Assembly: GCA_036405135.1 (NCBI GenBank)
Contig: DASWYF010000003.1
Location: forward strand, 1-64,000
Length of the DNA: 64,000 bases
Direction of reading: 5' to 3'
From: Verrucomicrobiia bacterium
Lineage (GTDB): Bacteria; Verrucomicrobiota; Verrucomicrobiia; Limisphaerales; JAEYXS01
In this document: piece by piece, positions 8,560 through 16,609 of the stretch
Layout of the letters: each line of letters opens with the position of its first letter
Numbering within the stretch: position 1 is the first letter of the stretch
The notes under the pieces: model-generated
What the model was told of the DNA's origin: nothing
What the model saw: the letters and a program-made list of their open reading frames with translations, nothing else
Databases searched by the model: none
Made by a program: the position numbers and the translations under genes

Positions 8560-9240
8560 ATGGAAAAAACACCTGAATCAGCCAGTGCGCCTCTGGTAAA
8601 CAAAGTAGAAGGTCTGCCGGTGATCGCGCCAGGGTGGGCTTATGAATATAAGCTATTGCTGGTTTTGGGCATGGCCATGGTGGTGAGTTGTATCGGGGCG
8701 CCTTATCCACGGGAGATGTATCTGCAACATTCGCCCACTTTGTTTCTGTTGTTTTTTCTGCCGTGGATCAATCGGCGGTATCCGTTGAGCCGGGCGGGCT
8801 TCACTTGTCTTATAGTGTTCATGTTGTTTCACACGTTGGGGGCGCGTTACATCTATTCTTATGTGCCCTACGAGCAGTGGTGTGAGGGGTTGTTCGGGTT
8901 TCGGATGAAGGAGACCTTCGGGTGGCGGCGGAATCATTATGACCGGTTCGTGCATTTTCTTTTCGGGTTGTTGTGGACGTTGCCGGTGTGGGAGGTGTTG
9001 ACGCGGTATCTTCAGATGAGGCCGAAGTTCGCGCTGTATCTCGCAGTGGAGTTCGTGATGGCGGCGAGCATGTTGTATGAGGTGTTCGAGTGGGGGCTGA
9101 CGATGGTGCTCTCGCCCAAAGATGCCAATTCATACAATGGCCAGCAGGGAGACATGTGGGACGCGCAGAAGGATATGACGCTGGCGATGGTGGGCGCGAT
9201 GATGACGGCGGGGTGGTTGTGGTTGAAAAGGCGAAGTTAA
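8560..9240 (+). CDS. DUF2238 (YjdF-like) integral membrane protein
   Basis: The 226-residue protein has about six hydrophobic segments (for example residues 30-47, 62-76, 83-97, 127-145, 160-175 and 207-221). It shows conserved motifs of the DUF2238/YjdF family: NHYDRFVHF, LYEVFEWG and QGDMWDAQKDM. Members are inner-membrane proteins of unknown biochemical role, and the conserved acidic and histidine residues at helix ends could bind a metal or ligand. It is transcribed alone, divergent from the cNMP-binding gene, and ends 18 bp before the antitoxin gene. Confidence 0.85.
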   Translation: MEKTPESASAPLVNKVEGLPVIAPGWAYEYKLLLVLGMAMVVSCIGAPYPREMYLQHSPTLFLLFFLPWINRRYPLSRAGFTCLIVFMLFHTLGARYIYSYVPYEQWCEGLFGFRMKETFGWRRNHYDRFVHFLFGLLWTLPVWEVLTRYLQMRPKFALYLAVEFVMAASMLYEVFEWGLTMVLSPKDANSYNGQQGDMWDAQKDMTLAMVGAMMTAGWLWLKRRS

Positions 9241-9258
9241 CTGATACTATTAATTTGT

Positions 9259-9474
9259 ATGAGTTTTACACAGGTGCTCGAGGAGTTGCCTGCACTGACG
9301 GTGGAACAACGTCAGATGGTAATCCGTCGTGCCTTGGAGTTGGACGAGCCGGTGTTGTCACAGGCTGACGAAGCTTTGGTGGAGGCAAGGTTGGAGGCAC
9401 ATCGGCGCGATCCCAAGTCCTCGTTGTCATTGGAAGAGGCCAAGGCTCGTTTACGTAAGCCCTCACAGTCATGA
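9259..9474 (+). CDS. addiction-module antitoxin component
   Basis: The 71-residue acidic protein fits the short 'putative addiction module component' family (PF09720/TIGR02574), whose genes precede RelE/ParE toxins. Visible hallmarks are the LEELPALTVEQRQMVIRRALELDE start and a C-terminal LSLEEAKARLRK segment that would wrap the toxin. Its stop overlaps the toxin start in an ATGA arrangement, typical of a co-translated pair. Because the partner gene appears frameshifted, the module may no longer be functional. Confidence 0.78.
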   Translation: MSFTQVLEELPALTVEQRQMVIRRALELDEPVLSQADEALVEARLEAHRRDPKSSLSLEEAKARLRKPSQS

Positions 9475-9780
9475 ACTGGCAGGTGGCGGTGAGACCGGAG
9501 GCGGTGGCTGATGTGGAGGCTGCGGCGGAGTGGTATGAAGAGCATGAGGAGGGATTGGGTAAGCGGTTCAAAGATGAGATCATTACAGTCTTTGACGCGC
9601 TTGCGGAAAAATCCGTTGATCTATTGCCGACGTCATCCGAAGAAGAATGTCCGGTGGAGGTATCCTGAGAGTTTTCCGTATCGGGTGATTTATGAGGTGT
9701 TAGAGGCGGAGAGAACTGTGGTGGTGGCTGCGGTGTTGCATGCGGCGCAACATGATGCGCGGTGGAAGAAGAGGTTTTGA
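9471..9780 (+). pseudogene. RelE/ParE-family toxin, frameshifted
   Basis: The first ~47 residues (MNWQVAVRPEAVADVEAAAEWYEEHEEG... split over several motifs) match the N-terminus of RelE/ParE plasmid-stabilisation toxins. The matching C-terminal half, with RWRYPESFPYRVIYEV and VVVAAVLHAAQHD, continues in the next frame. The switch falls at a run of five A's (9607-9611). Removing one A gives an uninterrupted protein of about 102 residues, the usual family length. As written, the frame ends at 9668 with an unrelated tail. A real inactivating insertion, a sequencing error in the homopolymer, or slippage are all possible. Confidence 0.75.
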
Positions 9781-9800
9781 CATGATGGTGGAATCAGCAC

Positions 9801-10247
9801 ATGGGTGACAGGAAGCGAAATTATTCACAGGCTGAGCAGGATGAATTGAAGGCGCGCTTTCAGCCGGTAGCTGCGCGTTACAGATTATTGGGTTGGCTGG
9901 CGTTTGCGGCGGCAGCTCCGATATGTTTATGGCTCATCGCGGTGACGGTGTTTTCGGTGCGAGGTGGGGCATGGCTTTTGGTGGCGTGCGGAGTCAGTCT
10001 CATTGGTTTTACGGTGATCGCTTTGTTCACGCCCAAGTTGATTTGTCCCGGATGCGAGAAACAAACGGATCGAGGGCAGGGGAACTTTTGTCCCGAGTGC
10101 GGAGCGGAAACTTTAGGGCCGGGTGACTGGCTCAGGCATCCACATTGCCGGACGTGCGATAAGACGATGCGACGGGGGAAGAACCGACATTACACGATCC
10201 GGTATTGCACGCATTGTGGATTGTTGCTGGATGAAAAAGGGGTGTGA
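9801..10247 (+). CDS. membrane protein with two zinc-ribbon motifs
   Basis: The 148-residue product has two membrane helices (about residues 29-52 and 56-75). A cytoplasmic tail follows with CPGC...CPEC at ~82-100 and CRTC...CTHC at ~116-138, which probably form two zinc ribbons. I do not recognise the family. Similar layouts occur in small bacterial proteins of unknown role. Its stop overlaps the long open frame of the next gene, but the preferred start of that gene lies about 80 bp downstream. Confidence 0.65.
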   Translation: MGDRKRNYSQAEQDELKARFQPVAARYRLLGWLAFAAAAPICLWLIAVTVFSVRGGAWLLVACGVSLIGFTVIALFTPKLICPGCEKQTDRGQGNFCPECGAETLGPGDWLRHPHCRTCDKTMRRGKNRHYTIRYCTHCGLLLDEKGV

Positions 10248-10324
10248 AGAGGTGGCCTGCGAATGCGAGGTGGTTACGGTTTGGGGATTGGACCTGCGGT
10301 GGCTTAGCCGTTAACCTCTCGTCG

Positions 10325-12418
10325 ATGTCCAACCGGGAAAGTAAAGAGTCTGCACCAGCCGCCGCCTCAGCGGTGGTGGCATGGGTGTTTGCTGGGTTGG
10401 TAGTGTTGCTGTTGCTCGCACCGTTGGTTTTCTGGCGGGAGTTGTATGACAGTTTGAGTGTGCCGAAGCGGGCGTTGATCCAGGTGGTGGCGTTGGGGCT
10501 TTGTGCGTTGGTGTTTTTTCAAGGAAGGGTGAGGAGGTTGCCGCAGCCGATCGGTTTTTTCGTTTGTGCCTTTCTTTTGTGGGCGTTGGTGTCGTTGACG
10601 TGGGCGGTGAATCCTTGGCTGGGGTGGTGGACGTGGTGGCAGTGGGTGGCGTGTGCGTTGATCGCTTGGGTGGTGTGGCAGGTGGAGCTGACGCCAGTGC
10701 GGTTGCGTGCGTTGCTGTGGGCGATGGCGGGAAGCGGGGCGGTGGTGGCAGTGATCGGGCTGGCGCAGGTGTGGTTTCAGTGGAGTTGGGTGCCGCAGGC
10801 GATCGCGCCGGGGAGCACGCTGGCGAATCGGAACATGGCGGCGCAGGTGATGGTGCTGGTGATTCCGGTGGCGACGGTGTTGCTCTATATGGCGCGGTGT
10901 CGGAGGGAGTTTGGGTTGGCGCTGGGTGCGCTGACTTTGTGTGTCACGTTTCTCGGTCATACGTTCACTAAGGGGTGTTGGATAGCGTGTGTGGTGAGTG
11001 GGGCGGTGGCGTTGATGTTGGGATGGAAAGTGGGGTGGCGGCCGAGTTTTGGTTCTGCGCGATTCAAAGGATTGGTGTTCGCAGCGGTGGTGGCGGCGGT
11101 GTTGATCAATGTGACGGCGCAAGGGCCGCGGTGGCGGTGGCCGGAGATCGGGGCGTATCTGACAGGGCTGGCGGAGGAGCCGGAGGAGAAGGTGTCGGAG
11201 GCGGATCGTTTGCAGGCGAAGTCATCGAAGAGTGTGGCGGTGCGGACGGTGTATTGGCGGAATACGCTGGAGATGTTGCGGGAACATCCGGTGCAAGGCG
11301 TGGGGTTGAACAACTGGCGGGTGGTGTATCCGGCGGCGACGTTGAAGGGCGTAACAGATGTGACGATGGCGAGCAGTTCGCCGGAGCGGACGCATAATGA
11401 TCTGCTGCAGGTGTGGGCGGAGCTGGGGACGGTGGGATTGCTGCTGGGGTTGGCGGTGGTGGGTTTGTTTTTACGTGAGGTGTGGCGAGGGTTGCATCAT
11501 GTCAGAGAGAGGGAGGAGAGGATTGTTTTGATCGGGGCGGTGGCGGCGTTGGGGGCGATTGCGGTGGATTCGTTGTTCAGTTTTCCGCTGGATCGGGAGG
11601 TGCCGCCGTTGTTTGGAGCGGTGTTGTTGGGATTGATTCTACAGATAATAAAGGGAAATGGGGGCACCCCTCATCCACAATCCTTCTCCCCTCCGAGGGG
11701 AGAAGGAAGAATAACGGAAGCCTCCTCTCCCTTGCCCTCTCCTCCGACGCCGGAGGAGAGGGGATTCGCGACGGGCGGTTTGATTGATTCTAAATATTCG
11801 CGAGCGTTGGCTGTGGCTGTCTTTATTGGGGCGGTGTTTATGGGATTGTGGCATGTGCGGCAGTGGGGGGCGGATGGGTTTTTCAAGCAGCAGTTGGCGG
11901 CGATGCGGCGTGCGGATTGGACGGAGGTGGTGCGGTTGGGGAATCGCATCAAGGAGCTGGACCCGACGCGGGTGGATGCGTGGCGGTTCACGGGGCGGGC
12001 GCAGTATCAGCTCGGGCAGTTCGATGAGGCGTGGATGGATCTGAAGCTGGTGCAGCGGTATCTGCCGGATGATTCGCAGGTGCTTTATTATCTGGCGCAG
12101 TGTGCGCAGAAGCGTGGGCAGTTCACGCAGGCGGAGGAGTTGTTGCGACGGGTCGCAGCGATTTTACCGAAGGAGGCGTTGTATCCGCATCACTTGGGAT
12201 TGTTGTATCTGGCGCAGCAGGATGCAGTGGGGGCGCTCAGGGAATTACAACGGGCGCAGGAGTTGAATCCACAGGATGCGGCGGTGTATTTCAATCTGGG
12301 GTTGACATACGAACTGGCGGGGAAGAAGGCGGAGGCGGTGGTGAGTTTTCGGAAGGCGGGGGAGTTGCGGCCGAATTGGGAAGAGGCGATGGGGAAAGCA
12401 CGGAGTTTGAAGGAATAG
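10325..12418 (+). CDS. O-antigen ligase-like membrane protein with TPR domain
   Basis: The 697-residue protein has about ten to twelve membrane helices in residues ~15-440 containing a Wzy_C/O-antigen-ligase region. The periplasmic loop has LANRNMAAQV, later GVGLNNWRVVYP and SSPERTHNDLLQVWAELG, the pattern expected of WaaL/PglL-type glycan transferases. The C-terminal ~150 residues form TPR repeats (QYQLGQFDEAW, YYLAQCAQKRGQF, YFNLGLTYELAGK). The role would be transfer or polymerisation of lipid-linked glycans at the outer face of the inner membrane. Residues ~447-480 are encoded by an inserted palindromic repeat. The ATG at 10325 was chosen as it precedes the first helix. Confidence 0.8.
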   Translation: MSNRESKESAPAAASAVVAWVFAGLVVLLLLAPLVFWRELYDSLSVPKRALIQVVALGLCALVFFQGRVRRLPQPIGFFVCAFLLWALVSLTWAVNPWLGWWTWWQWVACALIAWVVWQVELTPVRLRALLWAMAGSGAVVAVIGLAQVWFQWSWVPQAIAPGSTLANRNMAAQVMVLVIPVATVLLYMARCRREFGLALGALTLCVTFLGHTFTKGCWIACVVSGAVALMLGWKVGWRPSFGSARFKGLVFAAVVAAVLINVTAQGPRWRWPEIGAYLTGLAEEPEEKVSEADRLQAKSSKSVAVRTVYWRNTLEMLREHPVQGVGLNNWRVVYPAATLKGVTDVTMASSSPERTHNDLLQVWAELGTVGLLLGLAVVGLFLREVWRGLHHVREREERIVLIGAVAALGAIAVDSLFSFPLDREVPPLFGAVLLGLILQIIKGNGGTPHPQSFSPPRGEGRITEASSPLPSPPTPEERGFATGGLIDSKYSRALAVAVFIGAVFMGLWHVRQWGADGFFKQQLAAMRRADWTEVVRLGNRIKELDPTRVDAWRFTGRAQYQLGQFDEAWMDLKLVQRYLPDDSQVLYYLAQCAQKRGQFTQAEELLRRVAAILPKEALYPHHLGLLYLAQQDAVGALRELQRAQELNPQDAAVYFNLGLTYELAGKKAEAVVSFRKAGELRPNWEEAMGKARSLKE
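11665..11763. repeat. palindromic repeat inserted in frame
   Basis: Two hairpins lie inside the ligase gene: an 11-bp stem at 11681-11691 pairing with 11697-11707, and a 12-bp stem CCCTCTCCTCCG (11735-11746) pairing with 11751-11762. The start CACCCCTCA and the CTCCCCTCCGAGGGG core match the dispersed repeats at 7219 and 58176. Translation gives a Pro/Ser/Gly/Arg-rich loop unlike the flanking membrane segments, and the reading frame is kept. Confidence 0.8.
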
Positions 12419-12540
12419 AAAAAGCATCGAACCAGGTTGCGCCGTCTGCCACTAACCCGGAATAGAGGAAGGTAACGAGTGGCTATGGTGATTTATCTGG
12501 CGAGCTGGATTAGGAAACCCGCGGTGAAGACCTTGGCATG

Positions 12541-12560
12541 GGCATCGCGGTAGCGATGCC
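12541..12560. repeat. small perfect hairpin in intergenic gap
   Basis: An 8-bp perfect stem GGCATCGC with loop GGTA pairs with GCGATGCC in the 207-bp gap before the PVC-type heme gene. No T-run follows, so it is not a typical terminator. Nothing else was recognised in the gap. Confidence 0.4.
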
Positions 12561-12625
12561 TCACCTTATTGGAGGGCATTTCGTCCCTTGATTTCGGTTT
12601 TTCAGTCCTTAGATTACCCGTCTCT

Positions 12626-15600
12626 ATGCACAAGTCCTTGAAGTTTGTTTTTTTGTCAGCTGGTTTGCTGGCGGCGGCCTGGCTGCCTCATTCCACGCAG
12701 GCGGCGGAGATATCTGCGGCTCCGAAGAAGGAGAATCGTCAGCCGTTTCCCGTTGTCGCTCCGGCGTCGGATGAGGGGCTGAACAATATCAAGAAGTTCA
12801 CGTACCCGAAGGAGTTCAAGATCGACATGGTGGCGGCGGAACCGATGCTGGCGAATCCGGTGGCGTTCACGATCGATGAACAGAATAATTTCTATATCTC
12901 GGAGACGTATCGCTATCGCAGTTCGGTTCTCGATATCCGGCATTACATGTTCATGCTGGAGGATGATCTGGCGGCGCGAACGGTGGAGGATCGCATCTCA
13001 TTTACACGGAAGCATTTCGGACCGGCGGCGGAGGATCTGGCGATCGAATCGGAAGTGGTGCGTTACATCCAGCGCGGACCGGATGGGATGGCGACCAAGT
13101 CCACGATCTATGCGGATCGTTTCAACACGATGCTGGATGGCATCGCGTCTGGCGTGCTGGCGCGGAAGGGCAAGGTGTATTTCACGAACATCCCGAATCT
13201 CTGGGAGCTGCAAGACACGAATGGCGATGGCGTGGCGGACAAACGCAACTCGATGAGCTACGGCTGGGGCGTGCGCTACAGTTACACGGGACATGATTTT
13301 CATGGGTTGGCGATCGGGCCGGATGGGAAGTTGTATTTCAGTATCGGTGATCGCGGTGCGAATCTGAAGACGAAGGAAGGCAAGACGCTCGCCTATCCTG
13401 ATGAGGGCGGTGTGTATCGCTGCAACCTGGATGGTTCTGATCTGGAGATCGTGCATCGTGGGTTGCGGAATCCGCAGGAGCTGGCGTTCGATGATTACGG
13501 CAATCTGTTCACGGGCGATAATGATTCTGACAACGGCGATCGTGAGCGCTGGGTGTATGTGGTAGAGGGCGGCGAGAGCGGTTGGCGCGTGGGGTATCAG
13601 CATGCGCCGCTGGGTCGCGCGGGTGCGTGGAACAGCGAGAAGCTGTGGCATCCGGCACCGGATAACACGGCGGCGTATGTATTACCGCCGATCGCGTGGT
13701 TGGAGAACGGGCCGTCCGGCCTGGCTTACAATCCGGGCACGGGTTTGCCGGATGAGTACAAGGGCAGTTTCTTCCTGTGCCATTTCAAGGGGCAGGCGTC
13801 TGTCTCGGGCATGCATCGTCATACGGTGAAGCAAAAGGGCGCGAGCTTTGAGCTGGTGGATCACGGCAAGTTCATCTGGAACACGTTGGTGACGGATGTG
13901 GAGTTCGGTTACGATGGCTCGATCTATTTCTCGGACTGGCATCATGACTGGCCGAAGTCCGCACGCGGTCGCATCTATCGCATGACGCATCCGGAAGCTA
14001 TCAAAGATCTGGCCGTGGCGCAGGTGAAGCAGCTTTTTGCGGAGGGATTCGATCAGCGTTCCGCGAAGGAACTCGCGAGCTTGCTCCCACACAAGGACAA
14101 GCGCGTGCGGCAGGAAGCTCAGTTCGCGTTGGTGGCGAAGGGGCAGAGCTCCATCCCGCTGCTGACGGAAGCGGCGCAAAAGTCCACGAATCAACTGGCG
14201 CGTTTGCACGGCATCTGGGGTTTGGGACAATTCACGAAGCAATCGCCCAAGGCACTGGAAGCGTTGCGTGGCTTGTTGGCTGACAAGGATGGGGAAGTGC
14301 GCGCGCAAGCGGCCAAGGTGATCGGTGATGCGAAGGATGCGAAGTCGCTGAACGATCTCGTGAAGTTGCTGAAGGATCCGAGCGATCGCGTGAAGTATTT
14401 CGCGGCGATGGGCGTGGGTAAGATCGGTCAGAAGAGCACCACGGGAGCGGTCATCGAGATGATCCGCGTGAATGCGGACAAAGACTTGTATCTGCGTCAT
14501 GCGGGTGTGATGGCGCTGACGTGGATCAATGACCTGAAGGCGCTGGAAACGGCGACGAAGGATGAATCGAAGTCGGTGCGCTTGGCGACGTTGCTGGCGA
14601 TGCGTCGGTTGGAGCTGCCGTCGGTGGCGAGCTTCTTGAATGACAGCGATGCACTCATCGCACTGGAAGCGGCACGGGCGATCAATGATGCGCCGATCAG
14701 TACGGCGATGCCGAAGCTGGCGTCGCTGGTGGTGAAGCCGATCGCGTCTGAGCCGGTGGCTCTGCGCGCGGTGAACGCGAATTTCCGCCTGGGTGCGGAT
14801 GCGAATGCCATCGTGCTGGCGCAAGCTGCGGCGAACAAGGATGCGTCCGTCATCACGCGTACGGAATCGCTGGGTGCGCTGGGCCGTTGGGCGAAGCCGC
14901 CACAGCGGGATCGTATCGTGGGTATTTATCGTCCGTTGCCGGAGCGCAGTGACAAGACGGCGACGGCGGCGTTGCAACCGGTGTTGAACGACATCCTCAA
15001 GACGGCGCCGAACGAAGTGCGCATCGCGGCGATCGAAGCGGCCGCGGACTTGAAGATCAAGAGCGCGAGCGTGGTGATCGCGGAGTTGGTGAAGGACGCA
15101 AAGCTCGATGCGAAGGTGCGCGTGGAGGCACTGAAGGCGTTGGAAACGCTCGGCTATGAGAAGCTGGCTGAAGCGGTGCAAATCGCGGTCGCGGACAAGG
15201 CGGAGATTTTGCGTAAAGAGGGCAATCGTATCCAAGCGAAGATTGGGCCGAAGGATGCGACGATCCAGCTCGCGAGCATCTTGGAGAAAGGTTCCAACGG
15301 CGAGAAGCAGGGCGCATTGGCAACACTCGCTGGCATCAAGGGCGAGAAGGCGGACCAGTTGATCGGTCAGTGGCTGGATAAATTGATCGCGGGCAAGGTG
15401 CCGAATGAGATTCGTTGGGACATCGTGGCGGCGGCGGAATCGCGCAGCGGCAGTGTCGAGGCTGGCAAGAAAGATGGAAGCCCGGCGAGCGCGAAAGCGG
15501 TGAGCGACAAGCTGGCGAAGTACATCGCGACGTTAAACTCGGGGACGTTGACGGCGAAGTATCGCGACCTGCAATGGGGCGGCAATGCGGAGAACGGAAA

Positions 15601-16006
15601 AAAGATCTTCTACGAGAAGATCGAGGCGTCGTGCTTGCGCTGCCATCAAATCAAGAAAGAGGGTGGCGATGTGGGGCCTTCGATGGATGGCGTGGCTACG
15701 CGCGTGAACCGCGAGTATCTGTTGGAGTCTATCGTGGACCCGAACGCGCGCATCGCGCAGGGCTTCGAGACGGTGCTCATCACGAAGAAGGATGACACGA
15801 CGGTAGGTGGCATCTTGAAGAGCGAAGCAGGGGATGAATTGAGCATCCTCTTCCAAGATGAGGACGGTTTCAAAACCGTGAAGGTGAAGAAGGCGGATGT
15901 GAAGAACCGCGAGAAGGGCCTGTCTGGCATGCCGCCGGGATTGGCGGACGTGCTGCCGAAGCAGGACATCCGCGACGTCATCGAGTACTTGATGACGTTG
16001 AAGTAA
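12626..16006 (+). CDS. PVC-type dehydrogenase/HEAT/heme-binding CxxCH protein
   Basis: The 1126-residue exported protein has a signal peptide (residues ~1-27) and an N-terminal beta-propeller related to sugar dehydrogenases (~35-430, with GLAIGPDGKLYFSIGDRG and GLRNPQELAFD). HEAT repeats follow (~450-900), then a C-terminal cytochrome-c-like domain with C1003-L-R-C1006-H for covalent heme. This order matches the PVC-specific membrane-bound dehydrogenase families (TIGR02604 plus TIGR02603). The likely role is periplasmic oxidation of a sugar or polyol with electron transfer to heme; the substrate is unknown. The start at 12626 puts the signal peptide first. A strong terminator lies 18 bp after the stop. 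Confidence 0.88.
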   Translation: MHKSLKFVFLSAGLLAAAWLPHSTQAAEISAAPKKENRQPFPVVAPASDEGLNNIKKFTYPKEFKIDMVAAEPMLANPVAFTIDEQNNFYISETYRYRSSVLDIRHYMFMLEDDLAARTVEDRISFTRKHFGPAAEDLAIESEVVRYIQRGPDGMATKSTIYADRFNTMLDGIASGVLARKGKVYFTNIPNLWELQDTNGDGVADKRNSMSYGWGVRYSYTGHDFHGLAIGPDGKLYFSIGDRGANLKTKEGKTLAYPDEGGVYRCNLDGSDLEIVHRGLRNPQELAFDDYGNLFTGDNDSDNGDRERWVYVVEGGESGWRVGYQHAPLGRAGAWNSEKLWHPAPDNTAAYVLPPIAWLENGPSGLAYNPGTGLPDEYKGSFFLCHFKGQASVSGMHRHTVKQKGASFELVDHGKFIWNTLVTDVEFGYDGSIYFSDWHHDWPKSARGRIYRMTHPEAIKDLAVAQVKQLFAEGFDQRSAKELASLLPHKDKRVRQEAQFALVAKGQSSIPLLTEAAQKSTNQLARLHGIWGLGQFTKQSPKALEALRGLLADKDGEVRAQAAKVIGDAKDAKSLNDLVKLLKDPSDRVKYFAAMGVGKIGQKSTTGAVIEMIRVNADKDLYLRHAGVMALTWINDLKALETATKDESKSVRLATLLAMRRLELPSVASFLNDSDALIALEAARAINDAPISTAMPKLASLVVKPIASEPVALRAVNANFRLGADANAIVLAQAAANKDASVITRTESLGALGRWAKPPQRDRIVGIYRPLPERSDKTATAALQPVLNDILKTAPNEVRIAAIEAAADLKIKSASVVIAELVKDAKLDAKVRVEALKALETLGYEKLAEAVQIAVADKAEILRKEGNRIQAKIGPKDATIQLASILEKGSNGEKQGALATLAGIKGEKADQLIGQWLDKLIAGKVPNEIRWDIVAAAESRSGSVEAGKKDGSPASAKAVSDKLAKYIATLNSGTLTAKYRDLQWGGNAENGKKIFYEKIEASCLRCHQIKKEGGDVGPSMDGVATRVNREYLLESIVDPNARIAQGFETVLITKKDDTTVGGILKSEAGDELSILFQDEDGFKTVKVKKADVKNREKGLSGMPPGLADVLPKQDIRDVIEYLMTLK

Positions 16007-16023
16007 TGGATTCTTAAAACAAT

Positions 16024-16059
16024 AAACCCGCTGAAGTCACCTTCAGCGGGTTTTGTTTT
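16024..16059 (+). terminator. rho-independent terminator of the PVC heme gene
   Basis: A 13-bp perfect stem (16024-16036 with 16041-16053, AAACCCGCTGAAG paired to CTTCAGCGGGTTT) with a 4-base loop is followed by TGTTTTT. It lies in the gap between two convergent genes and is A-rich on its left side, so it could serve both directions. Confidence 0.9.
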
Positions 16060-16075
16060 TAAAAGAGAACTGATC

Positions 16076-16495
16076 TTAGTGGCAGCCGCAGCCGCCACCG
16101 CTGTTGCAGCAACCGCCGTCATCCATGTCTTCGGGGGCCGGGAGGCGGCCGAGTTCGAAGGTCTTGGCGACGTGCTTCATCACGTAGTCCTGGATGCTGC
16201 TGACTTCGCGCTGGGCGTCGAGGAAGTTCTTGGCGACGGGGTTGTTCAAGAGGGCATCGCGATGCTCGTTGAATTCGGCGATCTCCTGCTCGCTGAGGTC
16301 CATGCCCATCTGCTGCTTCTGCTGGAGCATCTGGCCTTTGAGGCTCAGGGCGTCGTATTGGCCGCGGGCGGCGTCGTTGTCGAGGAAGGCGCTGATATGG
16401 CTGCGTTGGCGCTGAAATTCAGGGTCGGCGAGGATGGCTTCGCAGAGTTCAGTGGTCTTGGCGGCGATCGACGCGGTGGTTTCGGTGGCAGTCAT
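16076..16495 (-). CDS. YlbF/YmcA-family protein with cysteine-rich tail
   Basis: The 139-residue helical protein matches the YlbF/YmcA (Com_YlbF) family: a long alpha-helical region at ~5-110 with FQRQRSHISAFLDND, a polar coiled segment, and NPVAKNFLDAQREV. In Bacillus, YlbF, YmcA and YaaT form the Ric complex, which affects RNase Y and biofilm or competence development and binds Fe-S clusters. Here the C-terminus ends in GGCCNSGGGCGCH, with four cysteines and a terminal histidine that could bind metal or an iron-sulfur cluster. The ATG at 16495 was chosen over one at 16528. The Ric functional link is inference from the family. Confidence 0.72.
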   Translation of the reverse strand: MTATETTASIAAKTTELCEAILADPEFQRQRSHISAFLDNDAARGQYDALSLKGQMLQQKQQMGMDLSEQEIAEFNEHRDALLNNPVAKNFLDAQREVSSIQDYVMKHVAKTFELGRLPAPEDMDDGGCCNSGGGCGCH

Positions 16496-16609
16496 GCTGT
16501 TGCTTTTCGTTAAATGTTCCGCAGACACCGGCGAACCTCGCTACGTGCTGCAATGCCTAGCTAACCACATCTCGCCGCATTAAGCAACTGCGGGAAATGG
16601 GGCTTAAAG

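Noticed and set aside
9600-9625. Programmed frameshift in the toxin gene
   Set aside because: A five-A run alone is weak evidence; no stimulatory stem or adjacent Shine-Dalgarno was seen, so mutation or sequencing error is more likely.
13682-15235. 517-codon open frame on the minus strand within the PVC heme gene
   Set aside because: It is a shadow of the real gene, with an Arg/His/Gln-rich composition and no domain similarity.
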